From Tropicibacter oceani (GTDB lineage Bacteria > Pseudomonadota > Alphaproteobacteria > Rhodobacterales > Rhodobacteraceae): a stretch of DNA of 64,000 nt. Made by a program: the position numbers and the translations under genes. The stretch is from assembly GCF_029958925.1 (NCBI RefSeq), contig NZ_CP124616.1, positions 2,480,001-2,544,000 on the forward strand, written 5' to 3'. Positions 52,032-60,119 of this stretch are shown here, one piece after another (positions within the stretch are counted from its first letter, which is position 1; every line of letters starts with the position of its first letter). The notes beneath the pieces were generated by a model. That model was not told the DNA's origin and did no database searches. It saw nothing but the letters and a program-made list of their open reading frames with translations.

Positions 52032-53420
52032 ATGGCTGTCAGGCAGACCCGCGTTGCAGGGACATTCTTTCCGAACGATCAGCAGGCGCTGGACCGCGTG
52101 CTTGGCGGTTATGACAACGACTGGCAGGACATGCGCGCCGGGCTGCCCAGTGCGGCGCGGGCGGTGATCGCGCCCCATGCGGGCTATGATTTCAGCGGCA
52201 AGCTGGCGGCGGCGGCCTGGGCGGCGCTGTCGGGGGCGGACCCCGCGCGCATCGCCATCCTGTCGCCCTCGCACCACGAAGCCTTTGACGGGATCGCGGT
52301 CCCGACCATCCACGACGCGGTCGAAGTGCCCCGACGCCGGGTGCGGATCGACAGCCGCGCCTGCGCCGCGCTGATCCGGTCGGACATGGCGCATGGCCGA
52401 GAGGCCGCGTTTGAACGCGAACACGGCATCGACACCCAGCTGCCCTTTGCCCGGCATCATTTTCCCAAGGTGCCCGTGGTGCCCATGGTGATCGGCAATG
52501 CCACCGAAGGCCAGGTCGCCGCCGCCATCGACCGGCTGTGCCGGATGCAGGGCGAAACCCTGTTCGTGCTGTCCTCGGACCTCAGCCATTTCCTGACGCA
52601 GGAACAGGCGCTGCGCATCGACACCCAGACCGCCGGATTGATCGAGGCCGGGCAGGGCGCCCGGCTGACCCCGGCCCATGCCTGCGGCGCAAGGGCGCTG
52701 TCGGGCTGGCTGGCGTCGCAGGCGGGGGCGGGATGCCGGCCCTTGCGGCTGGGCATGCACAGCTCGTTCACCGCGACGCAGGATGCCTCGCGGGTGGTTG
52801 GCTATGGCGCCTGGGGGTTCTTTGCGCCGCAGGACGACATTCTGGACAATGCCTCGCGCGCGGCGCTGTTGTCACTGGCGCGCGCGGCGCTTGGGTCGCG
52901 GCTGGCGCGCGGCTGTTCGCCGGAAATCGACGTGAACAGCTTTGCGGTGCAGCTGCGCACCTTGATGGCCAGTTTCGTGACGCTGGAGCGGAGCGGCCAG
53001 CTGCGCGGCTGTGTCGGCTCGATGGCGCCGCACCGGCCGCTGGCGGCGGATGTGGCGGCCAATGCGGTCAAGGCGGGGTTCGAGGACCCGCGCTTTGCGC
53101 CGATCAGCGGTGATGAAATCGACGCGCTGGACATCAAGATCGCAGTCCTGACACGGCCCGCGCCGCTTGCCATCACCTCCGAGGCCGATCTGCTGGAGGC
53201 ATTGGTGCCGCATGAAACCGGCGTCATCCTTGGAGACGGGGACAAGCGCGGCGTGCTGCTGCCCTCGGTCTGGGCCGGGGTGCCGAACCCGCGCGATTTT
53301 CTGGCGGCGCTCAAGCGCAAGGCCGGGCTGGCCCCCGATCACTGGAGCGACAGCCTGCAGGTCCAGACCTTTCGCACCGAGGTGGTCACCAGCCGCGCGC
53401 AATCCTCGCGCGCGGCCTGA
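52032..53420 (+). CDS. Memo-like / AMMECR1 fusion (AmmeMemoRadiSam proteins B and A)
   Basis: 462 residues. Residues ~1-280 are a Memo (AmrB) domain: APHAGYDFSG, SPSHHEAFDG, HGIDTQLPF and SSDLSHF. Residues ~290-460 are an AMMECR1 (AmrA) domain with the diagnostic QLRGCVGSMAP and GVLLPSVWAG. In many bacteria these are separate genes next to a radical-SAM gene; here two are fused and no radical-SAM gene is in the window. The function of the system is unsettled. The ATG at 52032 follows AGGAAAAAGG; an earlier frame start at 51918 lacks support. Divergent from the ilv operon. Confidence 0.88.
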   Translation: MAVRQTRVAGTFFPNDQQALDRVLGGYDNDWQDMRAGLPSAARAVIAPHAGYDFSGKLAAAAWAALSGADPARIAILSPSHHEAFDGIAVPTIHDAVEVPRRRVRIDSRACAALIRSDMAHGREAAFEREHGIDTQLPFARHHFPKVPVVPMVIGNATEGQVAAAIDRLCRMQGETLFVLSSDLSHFLTQEQALRIDTQTAGLIEAGQGARLTPAHACGARALSGWLASQAGAGCRPLRLGMHSSFTATQDASRVVGYGAWGFFAPQDDILDNASRAALLSLARAALGSRLARGCSPEIDVNSFAVQLRTLMASFVTLERSGQLRGCVGSMAPHRPLAADVAANAVKAGFEDPRFAPISGDEIDALDIKIAVLTRPAPLAITSEADLLEALVPHETGVILGDGDKRGVLLPSVWAGVPNPRDFLAALKRKAGLAPDHWSDSLQVQTFRTEVVTSRAQSSRAA

Positions 53421-53524
53421 GCGCGGCAGGCGGAATGCAACATCCGCGCGCGCAGACGTGATTTGAAGCGACCGGCGCTTTGCGGCAAGCTGTTTCCAGC
53501 CTGTCCCGCAACCAGGAGCCGGAG

Positions 53525-53734
53525 ATGACCAGGAACATTTTTCATCGCGATTTCAACGGCCTCAAGGCCGCCTGCCTGGCCGCGTTGATCGCGCTTGCCT
53601 GCCTGATGGGCGAGGTGCCGCACCCGATGACCGACAGCGCCGCCCGGCAGCAATCCACCCCCGAGCGTATCCTGCCCGCCGCCGTGATCGAGGATGCCGC
53701 CTGCGCCCAAGCCTGCGCCGGGATCACCCTGTAG
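53525..53734 (+). CDS. Small membrane-anchored or exported protein
   Basis: 69 residues (MTRNIFHRDFNGLKAACLAALIALACLMG...). One hydrophobic segment at about 14-30 could be a signal peptide or an anchor; the tail carries two Cys (DAACAQACAG). AGGAG is a good ribosome site. It ends three bases before the convergent LuxR-type regulator. Not recognised. Confidence 0.5.
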   Translation: MTRNIFHRDFNGLKAACLAALIALACLMGEVPHPMTDSAARQQSTPERILPAAVIEDAACAQACAGITL

Positions 53735-53737
53735 CGG

Positions 53738-54379
53738 TCACATCTTGACGCCGGTGCCCTGCAGAACCCCGTGTTCAAGGGCATAGCGCGTCAGGCCGGC
53801 GGTGCTGGAAATGCCCAGCTTGCGCTTGATGTTCTTGCGGTGGGTTTCCACCGTGCGCACCGAGATATCCAGCGCCTGCGCCACTTCCTTGTTGGATTTG
53901 CCCTGCGCCAGTTGCAGCAGCACGGTCTGTTCGCGGTTGGTCAGCTGTTCGCGCGCGCCCTCGACCGGGGTCAGCGCGCCCTCGGCGCCGGTACACAGGT
54001 AACGCTGACCGGCCATGACCGCGTCGATCGCCTGCTTGATCTCGTCGGTGGGCACGTCCTTCAAAACGTAACCGCGCGCGCCATGGCTGAGCGCGGTCGA
54101 GACATATTCCGGCGTGTCATGCATCGACAGCACAAGGATACGGGTGTCGGGGCGGCGTTCCAGGATCATTTCCGTCGCGGACAGCCCGCCAAGGCCGGGC
54201 ATGTTCAGATCCATCAGGATGACGTCGGGCGACAATTCGTCCAGCCGGTCGATCATCTGCTGACCATCGCAAAGCGTGGCCACGACCTCGATGTCGTCAT
54301 AGCTTTCGAGGATGGCCTCGATGCCTTCGGCGACCATGGGGTGATCGTCGACAACGACGACGCGGGTTACAGCGTTCAT
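53738..54379 (-). CDS. NarL/LuxR-type response regulator
   Basis: 213 residues. Receiver domain with phospho-acceptor in VILMDLNMPG (about residue 57) and LuxR HTH at the end (LTNREQTVLLQLAQGKSNKE, ALDISVRTVETHRKNIKRKLG). Its ATG overlaps the kinase stop (ATGA), so the two form a two-component pair. Targets unknown; the small exported protein and SDR operon nearby are candidates. Confidence 0.92.
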   Translation of the reverse strand: MNAVTRVVVVDDHPMVAEGIEAILESYDDIEVVATLCDGQQMIDRLDELSPDVILMDLNMPGLGGLSATEMILERRPDTRILVLSMHDTPEYVSTALSHGARGYVLKDVPTDEIKQAIDAVMAGQRYLCTGAEGALTPVEGAREQLTNREQTVLLQLAQGKSNKEVAQALDISVRTVETHRKNIKRKLGISSTAGLTRYALEHGVLQGTGVKM

Positions 54380-55797
54380 GCCTGCACCTTTGTTTTTCGC
54401 GGCTTGCCGTCCTCGGGTTGCAGAAGATGGCTCAGCGGGACCTGCGCCTCGATAACCGTCCCGGTTTTCGAGGACAAGACACGCAGCACCCCGCCCAGCT
54501 GGTCCATCCGTTCCTGCATGTTGCGCAGACCGATGCCCTGACGCGGCGCGCGCGGCGCATCGCCAAGACCGATGCCGTTGTCGGAAATGCGCATGGTCGC
54601 GCCGTCGCGGTGGCCGCGCAGGTCGATCACCACCTCGGTGGCGGCGGAATGGCGTTCGACATTGGTCAGCGCCTCCTGGGCGATGCGATACAACGCGATC
54701 TTGCTGTCCTGGTCCAGCCGGTTGCGAAAGACCACGGTTTCAAAGCGGGTCGTGATGCCGGTGCGGGTGCGGAAATCGTCGGTCAGCGCCTTCAGCGCGG
54801 GGCCAAGGCCCAGATCGTCCAGCACGCCGGGGCGCAGGTCGCGGCTGATGCGGCGGACCTCGTGGATCGCCTCGGACAGGTTGTCGATGCCCTTTTGCAG
54901 CGTCTCCTCGGCGCGCCCGTCGCCCTGCAGGATGCGGCGGCGGGTGATGTCCAGCGCGTATTTCACCCCGACAAGGATCTGGCTGATGCCGTCATGCAGT
55001 TCGCGCGCGACGCGCCCGCGCTCTTCCTCCTGGGCGTCAAACACCCGCTGCGTCAGTTCCTTGAGCTTGGCATCGGCCAGCCGGCGTTCGCGGATGTTCA
55101 GGAAAATCCCCGAGGAAAACACCAGCAGCAGCGCCCCCAGCGTGATGACCCCGATATAGACAAAGGTGCGCTGGACGCGGGCTTCGACCTCGGCGCGGCT
55201 GGCGGCGACGCTGGCCACGATGTCGTCGATGAAGACCCCGGTGCCCACCGCCCACCGCCACGACGGAAACGAGGTGACATAGGTGATCATCCGCGCTTCT
55301 TGCCCGGTGCTGGGCTTGGGCCACAGATGTTCGACATAGCCGGCGCCAGCGCGGGCGGTATAGATGAATTGCTGGACGACCTGGGTGCCTTCGCTGTCGG
55401 TCAGATCCCACCAGTTCTGGTTGATCAGGTCGGTCTGGCGCGGCGAGACAAGGTTGTTGCCGTCGTAGTCGTAGACAAAGAAAAAGCCTTCGTCGCCATA
55501 GATCATCGCCGCAAGGATCTGCATGACCTGCTGGCGCGCTGCCTCGTCATCGGGGGCGGCCGAGCCGTAGATGAAGTAAAAGCCGTTGCGCGCCTGCGTG
55601 ACATAGTTCTGCAGCTCGCGCTTTTTCGCCTCGATCAGCCGGGTTTCCAGGCTGCGGATCTCGCGTTCGGCCAGGGCGCGGGACTGGGCGGCCACCAGAA
55701 GGGCGATGGCCGTCACCGCAAGGATCATCGGGACAGAGGCCAGAAGAAAGACCTTCTGCCCGTAACTCAGCCGCCATATGCCCCTTTTGCCCTGCAT
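54376..55797 (-). CDS. Cache-domain sensor histidine kinase, NarL-type
   Basis: 473 residues. A membrane helix (about 15-35), an extracytoplasmic single Cache domain (about 60-190; FFFVYDYDGNNLVSPR, WRWAVGTGVFIDD), a second helix, then HisKA_3 with RGRVARELHDGISQILVGVK and a HATPase_c domain. Cache domains of this type bind small carboxylates or amino acids. It is translationally coupled to the regulator gene. Ligand unknown. Confidence 0.9.
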   Translation of the reverse strand: MQGKRGIWRLSYGQKVFLLASVPMILAVTAIALLVAAQSRALAEREIRSLETRLIEAKKRELQNYVTQARNGFYFIYGSAAPDDEAARQQVMQILAAMIYGDEGFFFVYDYDGNNLVSPRQTDLINQNWWDLTDSEGTQVVQQFIYTARAGAGYVEHLWPKPSTGQEARMITYVTSFPSWRWAVGTGVFIDDIVASVAASRAEVEARVQRTFVYIGVITLGALLLVFSSGIFLNIRERRLADAKLKELTQRVFDAQEEERGRVARELHDGISQILVGVKYALDITRRRILQGDGRAEETLQKGIDNLSEAIHEVRRISRDLRPGVLDDLGLGPALKALTDDFRTRTGITTRFETVVFRNRLDQDSKIALYRIAQEALTNVERHSAATEVVIDLRGHRDGATMRISDNGIGLGDAPRAPRQGIGLRNMQERMDQLGGVLRVLSSKTGTVIEAQVPLSHLLQPEDGKPRKTKVQA

Positions 55798-55836
55798 GCG
55801 CTCAGCAAAGCAGGAAAGCGGGCGCGGTGAAAGGGG

Positions 55837-56088
55837 CTACTGCGTCACATAGCCGATGGTCAGGGCGGCAAAGGCGACCAGATGCACCAGCACCAGCGCC
55901 CGGTCGCGCCACAGGATGCCGACGGCCAGCCAGCCCAGGATGCCGATCACGAACAGTGGCAGGTTCCAGGGCGTCCAGTTCAGTCCGGTGGCGGCATAGC
56001 CACCGATCTGCGCGACCGAGGCGCCCCATTTGACCACATCGACAAGACGGCCGGGCGCGGCCCGGGGCAGGGCGGCATCAGACGGCAC
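55837..56088 (-). CDS. Small membrane protein (three-helix type)
   Basis: 83 residues with three hydrophobic segments (AQIGGYAATGLNW, LFVIGILGWLAVGILW, LVLVHLVAFAALTIGYV). It resembles small Rhodobacterales membrane proteins annotated DUF6552, from memory. GTG start at 56088 with GGAGG eight bases before it; it overlaps the SDR gene by 11 bases, so it is coupled to it. Function unknown. Confidence 0.65.
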   Translation of the reverse strand: MPSDAALPRAAPGRLVDVVKWGASVAQIGGYAATGLNWTPWNLPLFVIGILGWLAVGILWRDRALVLVHLVAFAALTIGYVTQ

Positions 56089-56782
56089 GGGTCAGCCCTC
56101 CGTCGATGCGCAGGTTCTGCCCGGTGATATAGCCGCCCTCGTCCGAGGCCAGCAGCGAGATCAGGCCAGACACCTCGGCGGTGGTGCCATAGCGGCCCAT
56201 GGGAATGCGCGCGCGGCGGTCTTCGGTTTCGGGCAGGCTGTCGATGAAGCCGGGGCAGACATTGTTCATGCGCAGCCCTTCGGCGGCGTATTTGTCGGCA
56301 AACAGCTTGGCAAAGGCGGCCAGACCGGCGCGGAATACCCCCGAGGTGGGGAACAGCGGATCGGGCTCAAAGGTGGCAAAGGTGGAGATGTTGATGATGC
56401 TGCCGCCGCCCTGCGCCTGCATGATCGGCGTGACCAGCCGCGTCGGGCGGATCACGTTCATCAAATAGACCTCCATGCCGCGGTGCCAGTCCTCGTCGGG
56501 GATCTCCAGCACCGGGCCCTTGGGGCCATGCCCGGCGGAATTGACCAGAACATCGACGCGGCCCCAGCGCTGCACCGCGCCATCGACCAGGGTTTTCAAC
56601 GCCTCTGGGTCCAGGTTCGACCCGGTCACGCCAAAGCCGCCCAGCTCTTTGGCCAGCGCTTCGCCCTTGCCCGAGGACGACAGGATCGCCAGTCGGAAAC
56701 CGTCCGCAGCCAGACGGCGCGCCGCGTCGGCGCCCATGCCGCTGCCGCCGGCGGTGACGATGGCCACTTTTTCTAGGGTCAT
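56078..56782 (-). CDS. SDR-family protein with altered active site
   Basis: 234 residues. Rossmann motif TAGGSGMG near the start, NSAGHG (NNAG-like), and PGFIDS with INISTF in the middle. By spacing from the catalytic Ser/Thr, the Tyr-x-x-x-Lys positions hold Ser and Arg (in PTSGVFRAGL), so the standard SDR chemistry is unlikely or changed. It may be a non-catalytic or specialised family member. CCAGGAG precedes the ATG at 56782. It pairs with the small membrane protein gene downstream and is divergent from a LysR gene. Confidence 0.8.
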   Translation of the reverse strand: MTLEKVAIVTAGGSGMGADAARRLAADGFRLAILSSSGKGEALAKELGGFGVTGSNLDPEALKTLVDGAVQRWGRVDVLVNSAGHGPKGPVLEIPDEDWHRGMEVYLMNVIRPTRLVTPIMQAQGGGSIINISTFATFEPDPLFPTSGVFRAGLAAFAKLFADKYAAEGLRMNNVCPGFIDSLPETEDRRARIPMGRYGTTAEVSGLISLLASDEGGYITGQNLRIDGGLTRAV

Positions 56783-56885
56783 GTTGCAACTCCTGGTGGT
56801 TTGATGCCTTGCTTTGGTGCAGGATAAAAGGCGCGCGGCGGCCTGCACAGGCCAGAAGCGCTGCCATGAGGGTGTAGGAAAGCTG

Positions 56886-57779
56886 ATGTCAAAGACGGAC
56901 GACCTGCCGCCGCTGAACGCCCTGCGCGCCTTTGCGGCCGCCGGGCGCCACCTGACCTTTCGCGCCGCCGCCGGGGAACTGGGCGTGACCCAGGGCGCGG
57001 TGGCCCAGCATGTGCGCGCGCTTGAGGCGCGGCTGGAGCTGCCGCTGTTCGAACGTCATCCGCGCGGGCTGACCCTGACCGAGGCCGGGCGGCGCTATCA
57101 CGCGCAACTGGAACGCGCCTTTCGCATCCTGACCGAGGCGACGCATGATTTGCGCCCCGGCCCGCAGCGGGTGACGATTTCGGTCACGCCCAGTTTCGCG
57201 GCCAAGTGGCTGATCCCCAACATGGCCGATTTCGCCGCCGCCCATCCCACGGTTGACCTGCGCGTCATGGCGACCGAAACGTTGTCGCGCTTTCAGGCGG
57301 ACGGGGTCGATATCGTGGTGCGGTATGGTGTGCCGCCCTTTGGTGCGGCGCTGGAGGACCGGCAATTGTTCCGCGAAGGGGTGATTCCCGTCTGCTCGCC
57401 CCGGCTGTTGGAACAGGCGGTGGACCTGACCGGGCTAAGCCTTTTGCATGATTCCACCGACCTGTGGCCCGATTATATCGAACAGGTGCTGGGCATGGCG
57501 CGGCCCAAACGCCTGTCGGGCCCGCGCTTCAGCACCATTTCACTGGCGCTGGACGCGGCGATGGCCGGGCAGGGGGTGGCGCTGGCCAACCGCTTCATGG
57601 TGGCGCGCGAATTGGCCAGCGGCCGGTTGGTCCAGGCGCATGACGGGGCGCTGCGCACGCCGCAGGGCTATCACGCGCTGACCCCGCGCGAGAACCTCAA
57701 GAATCCGGCGGTCCGGGCGGTCTTTGAATGGCTGTCCACATGCGCATCCGGCGAAACGCAGCCAGCAACGCACGCATGA
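56886..57779 (+). CDS. LysR-family regulator, GcvA-like
   Basis: 297 residues. N-terminal winged HTH (LPPLNALRAFAAAGRHLTFR, AAGELGVTQGAVAQHVRALE) and a LysR substrate domain (about 90-290). The HTH text is that of the GcvA group. Divergent from the SDR gene, with about 100 bases between, so the SDR operon is its likely target. AGGAAAG precedes the ATG. Confidence 0.9.
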   Translation: MSKTDDLPPLNALRAFAAAGRHLTFRAAAGELGVTQGAVAQHVRALEARLELPLFERHPRGLTLTEAGRRYHAQLERAFRILTEATHDLRPGPQRVTISVTPSFAAKWLIPNMADFAAAHPTVDLRVMATETLSRFQADGVDIVVRYGVPPFGAALEDRQLFREGVIPVCSPRLLEQAVDLTGLSLLHDSTDLWPDYIEQVLGMARPKRLSGPRFSTISLALDAAMAGQGVALANRFMVARELASGRLVQAHDGALRTPQGYHALTPRENLKNPAVRAVFEWLSTCASGETQPATHA

Positions 57780-57945
57780 CGGGAATTCACGGCCGGTAAG
57801 GGGCGAAATTGGTCCCTTTTGTGCACCACCTCCGTAGCACTGGGTATTCCCTTCGCAAATTCGCGCGCCTAGGGTGTGCCCACTCTAACCGATCGCACGC
57901 GGTGGGGAGCCACGTGCGCAAAAAAACCTTATGGGAGGATTCTAA

Positions 57946-59034
57946 ATGGATCGTCGTTCTTTCCTTCGCACCTCGACCGTTGGTGCAGGCGCTGCGGCCG
58001 CCGCGTCGACGCTGGCAGCCCCGGCATACGCCCAGGGCAAGCGGACCCTGACCATGGTCACCTCGTGGCCGCGCGGCTTTGCCGTTCTTGATGACGCGGC
58101 TTCCTACCTGGAAAAATTCGTCGGCGAGATGTCCGATGGCACCCTGACCATCGACAAGAAAGCCCCGGGCGAACTGGTGGGCGCGCTGGAAGTGTTTGAC
58201 GCCGTGTCCTCGGGCCAGGCTGACATGTATCACTCGGCCGACTACTATTTCATCGGTCAGCACCCGGGTTACGCCTATTTCACCGCGGTTCCCTTTGGCG
58301 GCACCGCGCAGGAAGTCAGCAACTGGTACTACCACGGCGGCGGCGAAGAGCTGCACGACGAGCTGGGCTCGATCTTCAACATGAAGGGCCTGCTGGCCGG
58401 CAACTCGGGCTCGCAGTCCGGTGGCTGGTTCCGCAACGAAATCAACTCGGCTGACGATTTCAACGGTCTCAAGTTCCGCATGCCGGGCCTTGGCGGCAAG
58501 GTGCTGGGCAAGCTGGGCGCATCGGTCCAGAACATCCCCGGCGGCGAACTGTACCAGGCGCTGTCCTCGGGTGCGCTGGACGGTCTGGAGTGGGTTGGCC
58601 CGATGGCCGACGAACGCGCCGGCTTCCAGGAAGTGGCGAAGGTCTACTACACCGCCGGTTTCCACGAGCCGGGCTCGGCGCTGGCCGCCAACGTCAACCT
58701 GGACGTCTGGAACGAGCTGTCGGACCAGCACAAGTCGATCCTGCGCTATGGCTCGATGGCCGTGACCCAGTTCCAGCTGGCCGAAACCCTTGCCAACAAC
58801 GGCGCCGCACTGGCCCGTCTGCAGGCGCAGGGCGTCAAGACGCTGCAGTTCTCGGACGACGTCTGGGATGCCTTCGGCAAGGCCTCGGCAGAGGTCATGG
58901 ACGAGAACATGGGCGACGAGCTGTTCGCCAAGATCCGCGCGTCCTTCGAAGCCTCGCTGGCCAACTCGGCGGCCTGGATCCAGAAGTCGGACGGCTACTA
59001 CGTCGAGCAGCGCGTTCGCGTGCTGGGCGGCTGA
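57946..59034 (+). CDS. TRAP transporter substrate-binding protein, DctP family (TakP-like)
   Basis: 362 residues. Tat signal MDRRSFLRTSTVGAGAAAA, so it is exported folded. DctP fold with conserved ADMYHSADYYFIGQHPGYAYF, GGWFRNEIN and ALDGLEWVGPMADE; the layout follows Rhodobacter TakP, which binds 2-oxo acids with a metal. The ligand here is not read. GGGAGG ribosome site. A terminator sits between it and the permease genes, which would give more binding protein than permease. Confidence 0.92.
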   Translation: MDRRSFLRTSTVGAGAAAAASTLAAPAYAQGKRTLTMVTSWPRGFAVLDDAASYLEKFVGEMSDGTLTIDKKAPGELVGALEVFDAVSSGQADMYHSADYYFIGQHPGYAYFTAVPFGGTAQEVSNWYYHGGGEELHDELGSIFNMKGLLAGNSGSQSGGWFRNEINSADDFNGLKFRMPGLGGKVLGKLGASVQNIPGGELYQALSSGALDGLEWVGPMADERAGFQEVAKVYYTAGFHEPGSALAANVNLDVWNELSDQHKSILRYGSMAVTQFQLAETLANNGAALARLQAQGVKTLQFSDDVWDAFGKASAEVMDENMGDELFAKIRASFEASLANSAAWIQKSDGYYVEQRVRVLGG

Positions 59035-59056
59035 TCCAGCCCTTTCGAATAAGGAA

Positions 59057-59082
59057 AGGCCCCCGCATGTCGGGGGCCTTTT
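59057..59082 (+). terminator. Hairpin terminator between the TRAP binding-protein and permease genes
   Basis: Stem AGGCCCCCG/CGGGGGCCT (59057-59065 with 59071-59079), 5-nt loop, then TTTC. It probably attenuates rather than fully stops transcription into the permease genes. Confidence 0.8.
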
Positions 59083-59153
59083 CGCACATGGCCCCGCGCG
59101 GGGCCTGAAGATTTCCAAGACAGGCCGGCGCACCGGCCGATGAGGGGGAACTC

Positions 59154-60104
59154 ATGGAACAAGAGGGCACGGGCGGCTTTTTGCCAGCCTTGGCCGATGG
59201 GATCGTCTGGGTCGTCCAGTCCATCCTGATGGCGTTCTACAATCTGGTATATGCGATCACCCATCCGGGTCTTTGGCTGGACTTCCTGAGCTGGAACGGC
59301 ACCACCGAAGACAAGGAATCGGTGATGCGCCTGGTCTACTACGGCGGCTCGACCGAGCTGTTCTTCGTGGCGATCGTGGTGTTCCTGGTGATTTTCGGCA
59401 TTGGTCTGTGGCGCAATTCGTTCCTTTGGGGCACCGTTCGGGTGCTTGAAGGCTTTGCCAACGTCGTTGGCCGTTTTGCCGCCTGGGCGGGCCTTTTGAT
59501 GGTGCTGCAACAGGTCATCATCGTCTTCATGCAGCGGATTTTCACCCGGCCCGACATTTCGTTCGGCTTTGGCATCCCGCTGCAGTTCGACATTTCCTGG
59601 TTCGCCGAGGAACTGAAACTGTACAACGCCATGGTCGTGGCCCTGTGCCTGACCTATACCTTTGTGCAGGGCGGCCACGTGCGCGTCGACCTGGTCTATT
59701 CCGCCGTCAGCTACCGTACCAAGCGGGTGATCGACATGTTCGGATCGCTGTTCTTCATGATCCCCATGGCGACGATGATCTGGCTGTATTCCTGGTTCTT
59801 CCTGTGGCGTCACCTGATCGTGCCGAACCCCTCGGCCTCGGACCAGCTGGACCGCCTGCTGAACAAGGCGCGCGCCATGCGCTGGAACGTGGAAACCATC
59901 GGGTTCAGCCCGAACGGCTTTACCGGCTACTTCCTGTTCAAGATCCTCATGGTCGCATTGGTCGGGATGATCTTCATCCACGCCTGGGCCTTCTTCTTCC
60001 GGTCCTTCCTGGAATGGAAAGAGGGCGAGGAATCCGAGGGCAAGTACCTGGACCGCGATATCCTTGAAGAGGGCGAAGAGCCCTATGACCACGCAGAATT
60101 CTGA
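59154..60104 (+). CDS. TRAP transporter small permease (DctQ type)
   Basis: 316 residues, longer than the usual ~170-200. Membrane helices at about 20-45, 70-95, 160-185, 200-225 and 265-290, with DctQ text ALCLTYTFVQGGHVRVDLVYS. Links the binding protein and large permease in the inner membrane. GAGGGGGAACTC precedes the ATG. The large-permease gene follows 15 bases later. Confidence 0.88.
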   Translation: MEQEGTGGFLPALADGIVWVVQSILMAFYNLVYAITHPGLWLDFLSWNGTTEDKESVMRLVYYGGSTELFFVAIVVFLVIFGIGLWRNSFLWGTVRVLEGFANVVGRFAAWAGLLMVLQQVIIVFMQRIFTRPDISFGFGIPLQFDISWFAEELKLYNAMVVALCLTYTFVQGGHVRVDLVYSAVSYRTKRVIDMFGSLFFMIPMATMIWLYSWFFLWRHLIVPNPSASDQLDRLLNKARAMRWNVETIGFSPNGFTGYFLFKILMVALVGMIFIHAWAFFFRSFLEWKEGEESEGKYLDRDILEEGEEPYDHAEF

Positions 60105-60119
60105 GGCGGAGACAGACAA

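Noticed and set aside
52032-53420. Two separate genes instead of a fusion
   Set aside because: One continuous frame covers both domains, with no stop or internal ribosome site between them.
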